Source: JBMNOZ01 sp050943335 (GTDB taxonomy: Bacteria; Bacillota; Desulfitobacteriia; Desulfitobacteriales; Syntrophobotulaceae). Taken from it: a stretch of 64,000 nt of DNA. Numbering within the stretch: the first letter of the stretch is position 1; every line of letters starts with the position of its first letter. Positions 54,835 through 63,629 of the stretch are shown in pieces. Under the pieces are notes generated by a model. It did not search any database, was not told the DNA's origin, and saw only the letters and a program-made list of their open reading frames with translations. Made by a program: the position numbers and the translations under genes. The stretch is taken from the NCBI GenBank assembly GCA_050943335.1, contig JBMNOZ010000006.1:29864-93863 (forward strand), read 5' to 3'.

Positions 54835-54961
54835 ATTTAGTTTTATCTTTTATATAATGGGCTGCTTTATTGGTGCTTTCTTTAGCGTATTCAAAAACTT
54901 CTTTTAAATCTTTCTTAATTTCCCTGATATTCTTAGTAAGATTTTTGTACTTTCTAGCCAT
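54833..54961 (-). CDS. Small hypothetical protein, 42 residues
   Basis: ATG 54961 with an AGGGG site opens a 42-residue Lys-rich frame starting MARKYKNLTKNIREIKKDLK and ending HYIKDKTK. It is convergent with the 44-residue gene and shares its terminator. No domain was recognised; amphipathic helix is likely. The two genes together resemble small convergent gene pairs, but no toxin-antitoxin hallmark (membrane helix, antisense overlap of the reading frame) is evident. Confidence 0.5.
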   Translation of the reverse strand: MARKYKNLTKNIREIKKDLKEVFEYAKESTNKAAHYIKDKTK

Positions 54962-55164
54962 GCTAACACCCCTTTTATAAACTTTCCCTGGGAAAGAGAA
55001 AGTTTTTCTTCTTTTTAGTATAAACTTGAACTAGTTTATTATTCTTTTTCTTCAGCAACCCAGTATTTCCCCCTTGAATTTTATAGGCTCTTTGTTTAGT
55101 ATTCTTTTGTAGGAGATAATCTTTTTTTGCACTTATTCTATATTAGAAAGAGGATAAAGATAAT

Positions 55165-57105
55165 ATGCGTATTTTCATATTTTTTATCTTAGCTTTCATC
55201 TCTTTTAGCTATTTTTTTTATGAAATTTATAAACGAATAAAATTTATCCGGCTTGGCCGACCAGAAAATCGTCGCGGACACCATTGGAAGCGTTGGCAAC
55301 GCTTACTTCAAACCATTTTCCTCCAGAAAAACATTGCCAAGTATCCCTTATCCGGTATCTTACACGCTTTTATTATGTGGGGTTTTATTGTTTTAGTACT
55401 CAGCAGTCTGGATATGGCTTCTATATTCCTTTTTGCTAAAAATCTTCCTATTTTAGACTCCCCAGTGTTTGTATTTTTAAGAGATTTTTTCAGCCTTCTG
55501 GTGCTAATAGGAGTTTTCGGTTTTACTCTTCGCCGTTTAATCCTGAAATATAAAAAACAAAATTGGATCCATAGTTCTTATAGAGATTATGGTATCCTGT
55601 TTATGATTTTTGGAATTGTAATTACAGAACTAGTATTCTTTACCTGTCAGGCCCTATTGATAGAGCCTGCTTTGCCAACTTCCTGGTTTGTACTCATCTT
55701 GACCCAAGCTTTTGCAGGCTTGAATACATTTTCCCTTCTAATCATCAGAGAAACAAGTTGGTGGCTTCACTATTTAATTATTTTCTCTTTTCTTTTTATT
55801 ATCCCCAATTCCAAACACCTCCATCTTGTTTTTGCCCCTTTTAATGTTTATTGGCAGTCTTTTCAGACCAAAGGAGCGCTCCAAGCCAGTCTCAACGAAA
55901 AAAACGACCGACTGGACGGGGTCGAAACTGTAAGGGATTTCACTTGGAAACAACTGTTAGATACTTTCAGTTGTGTTCTCTGCGGTCGTTGCCACCGTCA
56001 ATGCCCTTCGGAACGGAGTAAAGAGCGGTTAAAGCCCAAAAGGATCAATGGCTTTATCCGGTCTTATCTTGAAGATGAAGGATGGAATCTATTAAAGAAA
56101 AAAACGGCTCGTCAAGTCGCCGGTGATCTCTTCTATTATGATTTTATCTGGAGCTGCACTACTTGCCACGGGTGCAATGATTCCTGTCCCTTAAAGATCG
56201 ATCATTTATCGAAAATAATTGATATGCGCCGTAATATTGTGGCCAAAGACAAAGATGTTCCGGAAGCGATGAAAAAAGTCTTTGTCAATATAAACAAGCA
56301 TGGTAACCCCTATTCCGAAAAAAACCTTTCTAAATCCTGGGTTGAGGAACTAGAATTACCGTCAATTATTGAAAACCCTTCGGCAGAATATTTACTTTTT
56401 ATCGGCTGCCAAGGGGGGATTGATAACTCTAATCGAAAAATTATTAAGTCCCTGACTCGTATTCTTAAAGAAGCAAAAGTAGATTTTGCAGTCCTGGGAG
56501 AAAAAGAATGGTGTTGTGGAGAAACAGTCAGAAGAATGGGAAATGAGCGTCTGTTCCAAGAAACAGTCCATAAAAATATCGATCTCTTTAAAGCCCACGG
56601 CATCAAGAAAATAATTACTCCTTGTCCTCATTGTTTTAATACCTTTAAAAATGAATACCCCCAATACGGGGGCTCTTACGAAGTTATTCCTCACACCCTA
56701 TTCCTCTTTAATCTATGGCGAGAAGGAAGACTTAAACTTCCTTCCAACTTAAATATAAATGTTGTCTACCATGACCCCTGTTATCTAGGGCGCTATAATA
56801 ACATTTTCGAAGAACCGCGGGAGGTACTAGCTGCAATCCCCGGAGTTACGCTCTTGGAAATGCAAAACCGTAAAGAAAGCTCTTTCTGTTGCGGTGCAGG
56901 AGGCGGACGTTTTTGGACCCGGGAAGAAAAGGATAACCCTATTAGCACTAAGCGGGTGAAAGAGGCTTTAGAAACAGAGGCTTCTCTAATAGTTTCTTCC
57001 TGCCCTTACTGCCGGACAATATTTAAAGAAAAATTGCAACAACTGGGCAAAAACCATCTTCCGGTTCTCGATTTAGCCGAATTATTAGAGCCGGGAACCG
57101 ACTAA
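55165..57105 (+). CDS. Membrane Fe-S oxidoreductase (NarI-like plus HdrD-type CCG domains)
   Basis: A 646-residue membrane protein. The N-terminal part (residues 1-245) has about six transmembrane segments with a NarI/DsrM-like layout (ILHAFIMWGFIV, LHYLIIFSFLFIIPNSKHLHLVFAPF) and histidines that can bind heme. Two 4Fe-4S motifs follow: CVLCGRCHRQCP and CTTCHGCNDSCP. Two CCG-type domains end the chain (EKEWCCGETVRRMG, ESSFCCGAGGGRFW), as in HdrD/GlpC/DgcB-type electron carriers. It probably links quinones or a flavoprotein such as ETF to a soluble pathway. The partner is not in the window. Confidence 0.85.
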   Translation: MRIFIFFILAFISFSYFFYEIYKRIKFIRLGRPENRRGHHWKRWQRLLQTIFLQKNIAKYPLSGILHAFIMWGFIVLVLSSLDMASIFLFAKNLPILDSPVFVFLRDFFSLLVLIGVFGFTLRRLILKYKKQNWIHSSYRDYGILFMIFGIVITELVFFTCQALLIEPALPTSWFVLILTQAFAGLNTFSLLIIRETSWWLHYLIIFSFLFIIPNSKHLHLVFAPFNVYWQSFQTKGALQASLNEKNDRLDGVETVRDFTWKQLLDTFSCVLCGRCHRQCPSERSKERLKPKRINGFIRSYLEDEGWNLLKKKTARQVAGDLFYYDFIWSCTTCHGCNDSCPLKIDHLSKIIDMRRNIVAKDKDVPEAMKKVFVNINKHGNPYSEKNLSKSWVEELELPSIIENPSAEYLLFIGCQGGIDNSNRKIIKSLTRILKEAKVDFAVLGEKEWCCGETVRRMGNERLFQETVHKNIDLFKAHGIKKIITPCPHCFNTFKNEYPQYGGSYEVIPHTLFLFNLWREGRLKLPSNLNINVVYHDPCYLGRYNNIFEEPREVLAAIPGVTLLEMQNRKESSFCCGAGGGRFWTREEKDNPISTKRVKEALETEASLIVSSCPYCRTIFKEKLQQLGKNHLPVLDLAELLEPGTD

Positions 57106-57113
57106 TCCCCTTT

Positions 57114-58463
57114 TTAAAGGTTCAAATACCAAGTGGCAATCGAAAAGTATATTATTACCCCGGCAATATCTACCATGGAGGTCACTAAGGGCCCGCTGGC
57201 AGTTGCCGGGTCCACTTTTAATTTTGTAAAAATAAAGGGTAAGGAAGCGCCAATAAAACTACCCACAATAACAACCCCCAGCATGGCGAGAGTCACTACT
57301 ATGGCCACGTCTAATCCCGCTCTAAAATAACCGATAATCGATACCGTCAGGCCCATTATTATCCCTAACAGTACCGCTACCAAAACCTCCTTGCTCAATA
57401 ACCGGAACCAGTCCCCGATTTTAACATCCCCGACCGCTAGAGAACGGATCAGCAACGTAGCAGACTGGGAACCGGCGTTCCCGCCGCTAGCAATAAGTAA
57501 GGGAAGGAAAAAGACTAAAGCGACAGTTGAATTTATTGTTTCTTCGAAAAGGGCTATTCCCGCTCCCGAAAGAATATTCATAAACACTAAAACCAGAAGC
57601 CAAGGGAGTCTCTTTTGAATAAGAAAAAGGGGCTTGGCATCTAATAGATTGATATTCATTTTCCCGATTGTCGCCATCTTATGGAAGTCCTCGGTGTTTT
57701 CTTCTTCAATTACATCCACAATATCATCGACGGTGATAATACCGACTAGGCGTTTTTCATGATCTGTGACCGGAATGGCTAAGAGGTCGTATTTCTGAAT
57801 TAACCTGGCTACATCCTCTTTGTCGTCTGAGGTTTTTACAGAAATAACTTCCCCGCGCATGATCTCTTCTATTTTCAAGTCTGAATCGGAGACTACTAAA
57901 TCCCTTAAAGAAACGATCCCTTCCAGATGGCGACTGTCATCAGTCACATAACAGGTATAGACAGTTACTTTTTCCCGAGCGTTTTTCCGTATCCTTAATA
58001 AAGCTTCCCCTACCGTCATTTCTTTTTCCAAATCCATAAATTCAATTGTCATTATACTGCCGGCAGAGTCTTCATGATAATTAAGAAATTGATTGATGAG
58101 TTTTCTTTCCGTTTCTGAAGAATTGCGTAAAATCCTTTTCACCACATAAGCGGGCATTTCTTCCAAAAAGTCTATTTTATCGTCAAAAAATAGATCGTCT
58201 AAAATACTTTTGAGTTCCTGTTCATTGACCAACATAGAGAGCTCGGTCTGCTTCTCTACTGCCAGGTAGGCAAAAACATCTACGGCAACCTCTTTAGGCA
58301 GCAACCTAAAAACTAAAACCGAAGTTTTCGCGTCTAATTCATTTATAAGCTCGGCAATATCGGCATTCTGTTCCTTGAGAAGTTTTTCTTTTAGAAGAGG
58401 ATATTTCTTAGCTTTTAGTAATTCCTGAATAACAGCCATGTCTATTTTCATCATATCTATCAT
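57114..58463 (-). CDS. mgtE: Magnesium transporter MgtE
   Basis: A 449-residue channel. The N domain (AVIQELLKAKKYPLLKEKL onward) and two CBS domains (about residues 130-250) precede five membrane segments (from about residue 285) with FLPLLIASGGNAGSQSATLLIRSLAVGD. Magnesium binding to the N and CBS domains closes the pore in related proteins. The start near 58463 is preferred to a longer frame to 58535, which lacks a good ribosome site. No M-box magnesium riboswitch was recognised upstream. Confidence 0.94.
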   Translation of the reverse strand: MIDMMKIDMAVIQELLKAKKYPLLKEKLLKEQNADIAELINELDAKTSVLVFRLLPKEVAVDVFAYLAVEKQTELSMLVNEQELKSILDDLFFDDKIDFLEEMPAYVVKRILRNSSETERKLINQFLNYHEDSAGSIMTIEFMDLEKEMTVGEALLRIRKNAREKVTVYTCYVTDDSRHLEGIVSLRDLVVSDSDLKIEEIMRGEVISVKTSDDKEDVARLIQKYDLLAIPVTDHEKRLVGIITVDDIVDVIEEENTEDFHKMATIGKMNINLLDAKPLFLIQKRLPWLLVLVFMNILSGAGIALFEETINSTVALVFFLPLLIASGGNAGSQSATLLIRSLAVGDVKIGDWFRLLSKEVLVAVLLGIIMGLTVSIIGYFRAGLDVAIVVTLAMLGVVIVGSFIGASLPFIFTKLKVDPATASGPLVTSMVDIAGVIIYFSIATWYLNL

Positions 58464-58642
58464 CCCCGTTTCCTTAAATAAGGATTTGCATCTTAACAAA
58501 AATAATCTAAACTGGCTTAATCTGTCAATAAACACCTTATCCCAAATAATAACATATTATTACTTTCTGCAAGATCGCTTATTTATTATTCCAAATAATA
58601 TTTATAATACTATTTTACAAAACTGTAAACTTGCCTGTGTCA

Positions 58643-58684
58643 AAAAATTAAAAACTCAGTAGGAGTTGTGCTTACCGAGTTTTT
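58643..58684 (-). terminator. Intrinsic terminator after the TauE/SafE gene
   Basis: On the minus strand AAAACTCGGTA pairs with TACTGAGTTTT, with a T-run (TTTTTAATTTTTT) after it. Confidence 0.75.
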
Positions 58685-58693
58685 AACTTAAGA

Positions 58694-59554
58694 TTATGAC
58701 TTTTTGGTAAAAGTTCGATGTTGGTAAAAATCAAAAAACATATAAATCATGAAAGTTATTAAAACTCCTAGGCCCATCCACCCTAGAATAGGAGCTGTAA
58801 AGGTAGCTAGCAAATCTAAAGCAATGGAAGTCATAGAAAAAAAATAAAGGATCCCCAGTTTTTTCCCGATTTCCTCGGCTGCATAAAGAGAAGTCATCCT
58901 CGCTCCAAAGGGGGAGCCAATAAATGCCCCAATAATTAAACACAATCCTAAAGCATAGTTCAATTTCAAGGTAAACCCATAACCGATCAAAGCACCGCAA
59001 GAAATAATAATAATACAGGCTAAGCTGGTTCCGATAGCTTTCTTGGAGTCAAAACCCAGCCATTTTATTAATAGAGGAGCAATAATAAATCCTCCTCCAA
59101 TTCCCAAAAGAGCTGCTAAGAATCCGGCAATACAGCCAATAAAGGGCGCCGCTAAATACTTGCTTTTAAAAACAGCTTTAGTCCCTCGGCCGTTATTACC
59201 CTTGTATAGAGAATAAGCAAAATAGAACAACATAAATATTAAACAGATATTAAGGAACCAATTGTGACGTCCGGAAATATAAAAAACTATTCCTCTTGAA
59301 ATCTGGGCCAACACTGCCCCGGCGATTCCTACCAGGGCTGCGGTTTTCCAGTCAACATTATTCATTCTGGTGTGAGTTATTGCCCCTGACATACTTGTGC
59401 CCAGAGTAAACATTAAAGAAGTAGCTACTGCTACAACCGGTTCAAATCCTAATAAAAGAAGTAAGGGAGTTAGGACAATCCCACCGCCAATTCCGAAAAA
59501 GCCCGATAAGGTCCCCACAAGCGCACCAACAGGTACAAAAAATAACACCGCCAT
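58694..59554 (-). CDS. TauE/SafE-family sulfite or organosulfonate exporter
   Basis: A 286-residue membrane protein with about eight hydrophobic segments. The paired GxGGG motifs FFGIGGGIVLTPLLLLLGFEPV and LLGIGGGFIIAPLLI are the family hallmark, and GASLPF-like loops are absent. It could export sulfite or a related sulfur anion. It stands alone between mgtE and the amino acid permease. ATG 59554 has GAGGGG. Confidence 0.9.
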   Translation of the reverse strand: MAVLFFVPVGALVGTLSGFFGIGGGIVLTPLLLLLGFEPVVAVATSLMFTLGTSMSGAITHTRMNNVDWKTAALVGIAGAVLAQISRGIVFYISGRHNWFLNICLIFMLFYFAYSLYKGNNGRGTKAVFKSKYLAAPFIGCIAGFLAALLGIGGGFIIAPLLIKWLGFDSKKAIGTSLACIIIISCGALIGYGFTLKLNYALGLCLIIGAFIGSPFGARMTSLYAAEEIGKKLGILYFFSMTSIALDLLATFTAPILGWMGLGVLITFMIYMFFDFYQHRTFTKKS

Positions 59555-59731
59555 AAACTACCCCTCAAAAATCATTTACTGCATCATAGAAAACGTATTT
59601 TTTAAGTGTAACAATTCTAGTCTTCAGTTTCAAGTTTCCCTTAAAAAAACATCCGGATGATCGGTTTTCATGCTTATTTTAACACGAATTCCAAACTCCC
59701 GGATGATTCTGTCGTTTATAACTTTACAGGT

Positions 59732-61153
59732 TTATGAGCTGAGCGAGGCACCATCACCGAGATATTTTTCCTCAAGTTTCCTAACTTCCTCTTCCCTGGC
59801 CAGAACTTCATCGATGGAAACCGGTTTAAAGAGTTGGGTTTTCATTTTTAATTTTACCCAAACTGCTGAATAAACAATTAGAATTATAGCCCAAATAGCA
59901 GCCATACTATATATCCTGGTTCTCATATCCGGCTCGGGATGAATGTTGAAGATCATAATCGCCGTGCCAATAATCCCAATAATTTGAGGTATACCTTTAC
60001 CGAAACATTTAAAGCTTCTCTCTCTATCCGGATATCTTTTTCGCAAAACCAAAACATCAATATGAGCGATGACATAGGAGACCATCCAGAAGAGACAGCC
60101 GGTCAAAATTAGGAAAGTAATATCTTGAGCAGTTGTTATCCCAGTTACCAGGATAAAGAAGAAGAGAACAAAGAGAATTGTTAAACCCCAACCCGGAGAA
60201 CGCCATCTATTTACCTTTGTAAAGATCTTAGGTAGCATTCCCTCAGCAGCCATCCCGAAACATAGTCTGGAAATCGAGGAGAATACGGTATTAAGAGTAC
60301 TTATTGCTGCCGCTACACTGACCAAGCCCATCCACATCACCCCGGGTCTATTAAAGAGAGCCTGAGCAAAATCCACATGAGGTTGGGTAGAGTTCGCTAA
60401 GACATCAGCAGGTAAGTACTTGTTAAGAGCAAAAGCCATAATTATCTGCACTACTAATAAAAGGAGCAGACCAGAAATCATCGCTAAAGGTACGTCTCTT
60501 TTAGGATTCTTTAAATCTTTAGTCAAAGGAGTGATAAATTCGACCCCGATGAATAACCAAAAAGCCAAGGGGGCCAACGCTATAACACCCCAGCCCATGT
60601 GATTAAAAGAAGTAAACTCCTGAACTACAGGTGTTCCGGCATTAATTCCTAATACTCCGGCTAAACCAAAAACCAACATTGAAAGAATTAAAAAACCGGT
60701 AACAATTATCTGGGTCATCGCAAAAGATCTAATTCCTAAAATATTCACAATAAACAGAAAAATTACTATTGCTAAACTGATAACAACCGGAGGAATACTA
60801 GGTAAAAAGGCTGCATTGATCACAAAACCGATTAAAGCCGCTTCTGCCGTTGCGGCAAAAATCTGGCAAATTAAATAACCACCTACAACAGCAACCAAAC
60901 TTACAAAAGGTCCCATTGCCGCTAGAGTATAGCTGGAGATACCTCCTGAACCGGGCATTAAACCGTTTAGCTCCGAAAAAGATAACGCCACAAAAATATT
61001 TAAGATACAGACCAGGACCATGGGAATAATAATTCCCCGTCCTGCAAACCCGACACCCTGAGATAGTGTCATAAACACATTTGTCGCCACTATGAGTCCG
61101 ACACAAGTCGCAACTGCGCCTACAAGCCCCATCTTCCCTTGCTGTTTAACCAA
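59732..61153 (-). CDS. APC-family amino acid permease
   Basis: A 473-residue transporter with twelve predicted membrane segments. The family start GLVGAVATCVGLIVATNVFMTLSQGVG, GSGGISSYTLAAMGP, IGVEFITPLTKDLKNPKRDVPLAMI and SISRLCFGMAAEGMLP are typical. The cytosolic C terminus is short and acidic (DEVLAREEEVRKLEEKYLGDG). It starts at TTG with AAGGGG. The substrate could be an amino acid or amine. Confidence 0.9.
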   Translation of the reverse strand: MVKQQGKMGLVGAVATCVGLIVATNVFMTLSQGVGFAGRGIIIPMVLVCILNIFVALSFSELNGLMPGSGGISSYTLAAMGPFVSLVAVVGGYLICQIFAATAEAALIGFVINAAFLPSIPPVVISLAIVIFLFIVNILGIRSFAMTQIIVTGFLILSMLVFGLAGVLGINAGTPVVQEFTSFNHMGWGVIALAPLAFWLFIGVEFITPLTKDLKNPKRDVPLAMISGLLLLLVVQIIMAFALNKYLPADVLANSTQPHVDFAQALFNRPGVMWMGLVSVAAAISTLNTVFSSISRLCFGMAAEGMLPKIFTKVNRWRSPGWGLTILFVLFFFILVTGITTAQDITFLILTGCLFWMVSYVIAHIDVLVLRKRYPDRERSFKCFGKGIPQIIGIIGTAIMIFNIHPEPDMRTRIYSMAAIWAIILIVYSAVWVKLKMKTQLFKPVSIDEVLAREEEVRKLEEKYLGDGASLSS

Positions 61154-61651
61154 AAGCCATTTCCCCTTTCTTTTTTTATTTGTTCATCAACATTGTTTCT
61201 CCATTGCTGATGTTACTAAATAACAAATGCAACTTTAATGCCAAAAACTGGAAGGGGTTTTGTTTTTTCAAAAAGTATTTCATTAAATCTAGGCCACATC
61301 TAAATTTCACACTGTATAAAAAAACTCCTTATTACTACTTACAATGAGCATTCAGCTTTTTTCAAAGCAAGAATCGTTCTATTTTGAAACAACGTAGTTT
61401 TATTTTTAAAGCAAAAATAGACGGCCTCTTACGCTATCAGATAATAGGTTATCGTCTCATTTTTAAACACGTTGTTTTATATTGAGATTTTCTCAGGGTA
61501 CTATATTTTTTCTTTATTTTGCTTGCGCGATGTCTTCGATATCGTTAACCTATTAACAATAAAAATCGCTCCTAAATGCAGAGGAGCGATTGAACTAATT
61601 TTAGAAAGCTTAGAGATTTATAAGGTGCCATGAGTCTCTTAATTAGCCTTT
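61154..61651. other. Intergenic region permease-thpR
   Basis: About 500 nt of AT-rich DNA. No gene with a ribosome site is seen. The permease promoter lies in its left part; an intrinsic terminator for thpR is at 61557-61591. I see nothing else convincing. Confidence 0.4.
61557..61591 (-). terminator. Intrinsic terminator after thpR
   Basis: On the minus strand AATCGCTCCT pairs with AGGAGCGATT across an 8-nt loop, followed by TTTTTATTG. Confidence 0.8.
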
Positions 61652-62191
61652 CTAAGATTCAAGTCTCTTGGCGCTAATCGCATACTGTTCGGTGTAGACC
61701 AATTTGCCGGCTATCCGTTCTGACAGCATAAGGCTAACAGTGCAGATAGTTGTTCTAATAGAGTCTTTTAAAAGTTCACCGGCTTCAAAACTATCTATTG
61801 GTACAACTTTCCTGGCCAAGGTAATATGGGGAGTAAAACGCCCTTTATTTAATAAGAAACCTTCCCTTTCCAACTGTTGAACAAGGTCTCTTTGTAAGAA
61901 GATCAAGTCTTTATTAGCCTCTAGACCTATCCACCAAATATCCCCACCCCGGCGCTTAAATTGGCCGACATGATCAAATACCAATTCCAGGGGTGAGAAA
62001 GAGATCCTGTCCATTGCTTTCCTTACCCTTTCTACCCGAGTCGGGGAAACCTCTCCTAAAAAAACCAAGGTGAGATGCAAATTTTCCGGGCGAGTGAAAT
62101 TACCTTTTCCCACTTCTTCAAGTTTTTGCTGGACGGCTACAAACTTTTGTCTAGTTTCTTCATCAAAATTAATCGCAATAAAAAGGCGCAC
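61652..62191 (-). CDS. thpR: RNA 2',3'-cyclic phosphodiesterase (ThpR/LigT family)
   Basis: A 179-residue 2H phosphoesterase with the two HxT motifs ENLHLTLVFLG and FTPHITLAR, one in each half. It starts GTG at 62191 with AGGAGGG. The enzyme opens 2',3'-cyclic phosphates in RNA and can ligate tRNA halves in vitro. It lies before the ferredoxin gene and ends near its own terminator. Confidence 0.93.
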   Translation of the reverse strand: MRLFIAINFDEETRQKFVAVQQKLEEVGKGNFTRPENLHLTLVFLGEVSPTRVERVRKAMDRISFSPLELVFDHVGQFKRRGGDIWWIGLEANKDLIFLQRDLVQQLEREGFLLNKGRFTPHITLARKVVPIDSFEAGELLKDSIRTTICTVSLMLSERIAGKLVYTEQYAISAKRLES

Positions 62192-62257
62192 AATAACCCT
62201 CCTGTAGATAAACTAAAAGCTCTTCCCTATGGCAAAAAACCCCTAAAAGATTTGCTG

Positions 62258-62461
62258 TTATCTTATTATTTTTATCGCCCCCTGAGGGCAATAATCTAAA
62301 CAGAGTTCACAGCCCGTACAGAGCTTCGGATCCACTACTGAAACTCCATAATTATGATCTCCTTTTTCTTGAGAGATTGCCTGAAAAGGGCACCTTCTCA
62401 TAGGGGGACAGGCTGGAGAGCGGTCACATTTTTTGGGATCAATATAGGCGGTTCTATTCAT
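62258..62461 (-). CDS. 4Fe-4S dicluster ferredoxin-type protein
   Basis: A 67-residue protein with a classic C-terminal cluster motif CTGCELCLDYCP and an irregular N-terminal one CDRSPACPPMRRCP, whose cysteine spacing differs from the CxxCxxC rule. The second cluster would be supported by the Cys and Pro at the other end. A CsoR/CstR-like operator (62491-62507) and -10 TATAAT lie upstream, so expression may be repressed until a metal or sulfur signal appears. GGAG site precedes ATG. Confidence 0.85.
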   Translation of the reverse strand: MNRTAYIDPKKCDRSPACPPMRRCPFQAISQEKGDHNYGVSVVDPKLCTGCELCLDYCPQGAIKIIR

Positions 62462-62490
62462 ACTCTAAACACTCCTACTCTTAATATGCT

Positions 62491-62507
62491 ATACCCCTAT
62501 GGGGTAT
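62491..62507. promoter_or_regulatory. CsoR/CstR-family operator candidate
   Basis: ATACCCCTATGGGGTAT is a perfect palindrome around the central base, with the TACCCC/GGGGTA arms known for CsoR, CstR and RcnR-type repressors. It lies next to -10 TATAAT of the ferredoxin gene. The repressor gene was not found in the window. Confidence 0.6.
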
Positions 62508-62631
62508 TCCTATTGTATTATATATTCCCCCCTAAAGCAATGGCTAAACAGCAAAATTTAAATAATACGATCGACAGTTTAAAAGAAAATTTAAAAAACG
62601 GCTTCCCTCATTCTGGAAAACCGTTATTCTC

Positions 62632-62724
62632 TGGCGGAGGGTCGGGGATTTGAACCCCGGGTTGGCTCATCACCAACACGTCATTTCGAGTGACGCACCT
62701 TCAACCAGACTCGGACAACCCTCC
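62632..62724 (-). tRNA. tRNA-Ser (anticodon CGA)
   Basis: A 93-nt class II tRNA with encoded CCA. Anticodon stem CGTCA/TGACG holds loop CTCGAAA, giving CGA for codon UCG. The acceptor GGAGGGT pairs with ACCCTCC and the long variable arm is GTTGGTGATGAGCCAAC. Confidence 0.95.
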
Positions 62725-62727
62725 ATA

Positions 62728-63174
62728 TTATCTTTTTCTCCGGAAAAATTCCTTTAATAAACTAGAACATTCTTCTTCTAAAACTCCGGCTGTTATTTCT
62801 ACCCGGTGATTCCATAGATTATCTTGTAACAACTTAACTACTGAATCTACGGCGCCGCTTTTCGGATCAGCCGCCCCGTAAACCAGATGTTTTATTCTGG
62901 CCTGTACAATCGCTCCGGCGCACATTGGACAGGGCTCAAGGGTTACATATAAAGTTGCGTCTGTCAGGCGCCAGTGCCCAAGTTTTGCAGCAGCTTCCCG
63001 AATTGCTAAAAGTTCAGCGTGAGCGGTAGGATCTTGATCCCGTTCTTTCTGGTTACAAGTTAAGGCGATGATTTGCCCCTCTTGAACAATTACCGCTCCA
63101 ATCGGGACCTCATCTAAAGAAAATGCTTTTTTTGCTTCTTGGAGCGCGAGGCGCATCCAGTGTTCATGTTTCAT
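62728..63174 (-). CDS. tadA: tRNA-specific adenosine deaminase TadA
   Basis: A 148-residue zinc deaminase forming inosine at the wobble position of tRNA-Arg(ACG). Motifs HAELLAIREAAAKLG (HAE) and LEPCPMCAGAIVQ (PCxxC) are present, ending FFRRKR. It stops 4 nt after the end of the tRNA-Ser(CGA) gene on the same strand, so the two could share a transcript. It precedes the SRP-dnaX part in the Bacillus order, though about 17 kb of other genes lie between. Confidence 0.96.
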   Translation of the reverse strand: MKHEHWMRLALQEAKKAFSLDEVPIGAVIVQEGQIIALTCNQKERDQDPTAHAELLAIREAAAKLGHWRLTDATLYVTLEPCPMCAGAIVQARIKHLVYGAADPKSGAVDSVVKLLQDNLWNHRVEITAGVLEEECSSLLKEFFRRKR

Positions 63175-63238
63175 ATTCCTAAAAAGAATAAAAAAGGACT
63201 ATATTCTAGCAATCCTTACTTTCTTTATCTATTTTGAA

Positions 63239-63317
63239 TGGTGGCCCCGGGAGGACTCGAACCCCCGCATGTCAGGGTTTAGGAAACCCCCGCTCTATCC
63301 ACCTGAGCTACGAGGCC
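63239..63317 (-). tRNA. tRNA-Arg (anticodon CCT)
   Basis: A 79-nt tRNA with encoded CCA. Acceptor GGCCTCG pairs with CGGGGCC, and the anticodon stem GGGGT/ACCCT holds loop TTCCTAA, so CCT reads AGG. T-arm GGGGGTTCGAGTCCTCC is normal. Confidence 0.93.
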
Positions 63318-63362
63318 ATGGTTTTGACTTCGTTTCAATATGAAAAGTTCGAATATATTGTT

Positions 63363-63519
63363 AGTATGGCGGAGGGGGTGGGATTCGCTCCGCTCACTTT
63401 CGTTCGCTATCACGCCTCGCCTGGGCTAAAATGCTTCGCATTGATTCTCAATCGGTAACCCAACTACGTCGGGCGTAATGCCCCTATAAGTCGCATTACG
63501 CATTCGAATCCTACTTTTT
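63363..63519. repeat. tRNA-Ser-derived hairpin repeat, unit A
   Basis: Starts with TGGCGGAGGGGGTGGGATTC, the 3' end of tRNA-Ser(UGA), then CTCCGCTCACTTTCGTTCG. It holds a perfect hairpin GCGTAATGC (63473-63481) / GCATTACGC (63493-63501). It ends ATTCGAATCCTAC, the inverse of the tRNA start of the unit, so the whole unit is an imperfect palindrome of about 157 nt. Confidence 0.6.
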
Positions 63520-63625
63520 AGTATGGCGGAGGGGGTGGGATTCGCTCCGCTCACTTTCGTTCGCTATCACGCCTGGGCTAAAAATGCTTCGCATTTTCTT
63601 AACGCCCGTTCGAATCCTACTTTTT
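63520..63625. repeat. tRNA-Ser-derived hairpin repeat, unit B
   Basis: Same start as unit A for over 50 nt, then a short core with hairpin AAAATGC/GCATTTT. It ends TTCGAATCCTACTTTTTAG next to the functional tRNA-Ser(UGA) gene. About 106 nt. The two units and the tRNA share TATGGCGGAGGGGGTGGGAT. Confidence 0.6.
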
Positions 63626-63629
63626 AGTA

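Noticed and set aside
58464..58640. Magnesium (M-box) riboswitch before mgtE
   Set aside because: The upstream sequence is AT-rich and lacks conserved M-box blocks and a terminator.
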